Below are positions 59,930 to 61,515 of a stretch of DNA of 61,515 bases, piece after piece. Numbering within the stretch: the first letter of the stretch is position 1; each line of letters opens with the position of its first letter. Location: NCBI GenBank assembly GCA_902806085.1, contig CADCVH010000117.1:1-61515 (forward strand), written 5' to 3'. The DNA is from an uncultured Rubrobacteraceae bacterium. GTDB lineage: Bacteria > Actinomycetota > Rubrobacteria > Rubrobacterales > Rubrobacteraceae. Made by a program: the position numbers and the translations under genes. Under the pieces are notes generated by a model, which saw only the letters and a program-made list of their open reading frames with translations, was not told the DNA's origin and searched no databases.

Positions 59930-60754
59930 ATGACGGAGAGACCGGAAGATCGCCCGGAGGAACGCCGCAGGACGGGGCCGCTCGGGGACGACGCGGACGC
60001 CCAGGAGACCCGCAGGGTCCCCATCGGGGAGAACCGTCCCGGGAGAGGGGAGCCCGCGGGCCGAACGGGGGACGACGCGGCGGAGACCCGCCAGGTGCCC
60101 CAGGGCTCCCCCGAGGGCAACGGGGAGAAGGAGACGCGCGTGATCCGCACGCCGGGTTACCCGGACACGACCGCCGACGCGACGCCCTACCCGCGGGGCT
60201 ACTTCGAGGCGGCGGAGGACCGGGAGGACCGGCTGCGCGACATGTACGGCGGCGTGGACTGGCTCGCGAGCTTTCTCGGCTTCGTCTTCGCGGCACTGGC
60301 CGGGGCGATCCTCGCGGCCGTCGCCGGCATCGTGCTTGGCCCCCTCGGCTTCTCGCTGAACCTCTCGGGCGCGCTCGGGACCGCCGCCATCACGGGGCTC
60401 GTGCTGCTCGGCGTCCTGATCTTCCTGACCTACTTTTTCGGGGGCTACGTCTCCGGGCGGCTGGCGCGCTTCGACGGCGGGCGCAACGGCGCGATGCTGC
60501 TGTTGTGGACGGTCCTTGCCGGCGTGCTGCTCCTGCTGGCGGCCGGGATCTTCAGCGGCTTCCTGCCCGACGGCGCGGCCGAGGCCATCGGCGGCTTCAT
60601 GGACAGCGCCGCGTCCGCGTTGGGCGACCTCTCGCAGGCGGGGCTCGTCGGGATCGCGGTCGCCGCGGGCGCCATCTTGCTCGCCCTGCTCGGCGGCTTT
60701 CTCGGGGGACGCCTGGGCAGCCGCTACCACGCGGAGATAGACCGCACGACCTAG
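59930..60754 (+). CDS. Four-helix membrane protein with N-terminal ETR repeats
   Basis: A 274-residue protein. Residues 1-95 are charged and disordered and contain three repeats of an ETR motif (QETRRVP, AETRQVP, KETRVIRTPG), each followed by a proline-containing linker. The remainder has four hydrophobic helices (starting WLASFLGFVFAALAGAILAA; then ALGTAAITGLVLLGVLIFLT; LLLWTVLAGVLLLLAAGIF; LVGIAVAAGAILLALLGGFL) with GXXXG-rich loops. Threonine in E-T-R-x-V/I is a sequence seen in actinobacterial kinase substrates and FHA-binding partners, so phosphorylation is conceivable. GGGGGAGAG precedes the ATG. Confidence 0.7.
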   Translation: MTERPEDRPEERRRTGPLGDDADAQETRRVPIGENRPGRGEPAGRTGDDAAETRQVPQGSPEGNGEKETRVIRTPGYPDTTADATPYPRGYFEAAEDREDRLRDMYGGVDWLASFLGFVFAALAGAILAAVAGIVLGPLGFSLNLSGALGTAAITGLVLLGVLIFLTYFFGGYVSGRLARFDGGRNGAMLLLWTVLAGVLLLLAAGIFSGFLPDGAAEAIGGFMDSAASALGDLSQAGLVGIAVAAGAILLALLGGFLGGRLGSRYHAEIDRTT

Positions 60755-60838
60755 AGCTTCCTGGCGCCCTGCCCTGGGCGGTAGGTTTCGTGAAAGGCGT
60801 CTCAACCGGACGCCCGGCTTCACCGAATAATCCCCCGC

Positions 60839-61261
60839 GTGGGCAGGCACGCTTTGTTCGAGACGGGCATCCGGCGTTTGGGGTCGAAGGAGGACGGGTT
60901 CTCCTACCGCTACCCGGGCACCGGGGAGCCCGTGCGCGAGGAGCGGGTGCTTCGGAGGATAGACGAGCTGAAGGTGCCGCCGGCCTGGGAGGAGGTCCGG
61001 GTGGCGAGGAACCCGTCGGCCAAGGTGCAGGCGGTGGGCTACGACTCGGCGGGAAGGGTCCAGTACCGTTACCACGAGAAGTACCGGGAGCGCAAGGAGC
61101 GGGAGAAGTTCGAGCGCATCCTGCTCTTCGCCGCCAGCCTCCCCGGCATGCGGCGCGTGACGAGCGAGCACCTCCGTCGCGAGAGGCTCGACCGGGAGAA
61201 GGTGCTCGCGTGCATGACGCGCATGATGAACGCGTACTGCGCGACTATCCTCACAGACTAG
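60839..61261 (+). pseudogene. Truncated DNA topoisomerase IB
   Basis: A 140-residue frame matching the N-terminal part of bacterial type IB topoisomerases: LGSKEDGFSYRYPGTGEPV, KVPPAWEEVRVARNPSAKVQ and the segment AVGYDSAGRVQYRYHEKYRE, then EKFERILLFAASLPGMRRV. The rest of the enzyme, including the later catalytic arginine, histidine and the nucleophilic tyrosine, is missing: after LACMTRMMNAYC it reads ATILTD and stops at TAG (61259-61261). The full-length enzyme is about 340 residues. The GTG is eight bases after AATAAT (60826-60831), so the original start seems leaderless. The truncation point adjoins AT-rich sequence. Confidence 0.75.
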
Positions 61262-61310
61262 CGAGGTTGCATAAGTATTTCAATTTAATTATTATAGCCA
61301 ACTGAGGGTT
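61262..61310. other. AT-rich junction segment
   Basis: Between the topoisomerase stop and the next gene lies GCATAAGTATTTCAATTTAA and TTATTATAGCC (61269-61298), strongly AT-rich in an otherwise GC-rich window. It could be the scar of an insertion or deletion that removed the rest of the topoisomerase gene, a strong imported promoter region, or the edge of an assembly join. No IS inverted repeat is visible in the part seen. Confidence 0.55.
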
Positions 61311-61358
61311 ACGGGCTCAGGGGTGGGCCGTATGCAAGCGGGTTAAGGGGCATGTCTC

Positions 61359-61515
61359 GTGCGAGGGGCAAACGGGCTCACGAGGAGAGAGTTTCTGCGG
61401 CTCTCGGCGGGTGCTGCGGGTGGCACGGCGCTTGCCTCCTCGGCCGCCGGCTGCGGGGTGGGCGCCCGGGACCGGGGCACGAACGGCATAACCTACTGGG
61501 CCAGCAACCAGGGCG
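61359..61515 (+). CDS. Extracellular solute-binding lipoprotein, N-terminus (partial, runs off the window)
   Basis: The first 52 codons of a frame starting at GTG 61359 behind AAGGGG. It opens with the twin-arginine signal TRREFLRLSAGAAGGTAL and continues with ASSAAGCGVG, a lipobox with Cys near residue 35. The mature start GITYWASNQG resembles ABC sugar-binding proteins (family 1). It would be an exported, lipid-anchored solute-binding protein, with its permease genes expected downstream. The overlapping ATG at 61352 is in another frame. Confidence 0.75.
   Translation, partial: MRGANGLTRREFLRLSAGAAGGTALASSAAGCGVGARDRGTNGITYWASNQG

Overview
The window is about 61.5 kb of very GC-rich, densely packed bacterial chromosome. 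Many starts are GTG or TTG, stop/start overlaps of the ATGA, GTGA and TTGA kind are common, and several promoters lie so close to the start codon that the mRNA is probably leaderless. The gene set (HisZ with short HisG, archaeal-type proline-tRNA ligase, NDH-2-like flavoproteins, sortase, actinobacterial-style secreted proteins) suggests a deep-branching actinobacterium, most likely Rubrobacter or a close relative. That assignment is inference from gene content. Almost everything looks like vertically inherited housekeeping chromosome. No prophage, IS element, CRISPR array, rRNA or tRNA gene was seen.

Layout. 1-3.1 kb: end of a probable serS, a free-standing B3/B4 tRNA-editing-like protein, a LysE exporter and proS. 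3.2-10.7 kb: a secreted protein, then a SAM-I riboswitch in front of metX-metY-lysC-hom-asd-GNAT, which encodes every step from aspartate to homocysteine. 10.8-18.2 kb: small proteins, dnaE, a GFA protein, TerC and an aminotransferase. 18.3-22 kb (minus): a very large secreted M36 metalloprotease. 22.2-32.1 kb: mutY, an APC permease, a frameshifted cell-wall-anchored protein remnant, a lone circularly permuted ATP-grasp protein, an M32 carboxypeptidase, an NDH-2-like flavoprotein, purU, a GST and a doubtful membrane ORF. 32.2-37.5 kb: hisZ-hisG-hisD-hisB-hisH-hisA, without hisC, hisF, hisI or hisE. 37.5-44.1 kb: class A PBP, small proteins, an ACT-malic enzyme, a ferredoxin-like protein with one ligand changed, and a second NDH-2-like gene. 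44.4-50.3 kb: a double-CXXC protein, a small membrane protein, an anchored alpha/beta hydrolase, GNAT, an ABC-2 exporter and a sortase. 50.5-56.1 kb: fba, then a tightly overlapped minus-strand group (pepA, MBL hydrolase, moaB, small protein, EamA/DUF606-like transporter, LOG protein). 56.1-61.5 kb: the paired transferases of the rSAM/selenodomain-associated families, an IMPase-like probable histidinol-phosphatase, glnA, a membrane protein with ETR repeats, a truncated topoisomerase IB ending at an AT-rich junction, and the start of a Tat-exported solute-binding lipoprotein.

The best leads are the SAM riboswitch over the full aspartate-to-homocysteine pathway, with a visible Shine-Dalgarno-sequestering stem; a NuoE-like ferredoxin whose fourth cysteine is replaced by histidine; a recurrent class of leaderless promoters; two or three small families of intergenic repeats; two decayed genes (sortase substrate and topoisomerase IB); and the orphan transferase pair without its radical-SAM partner.
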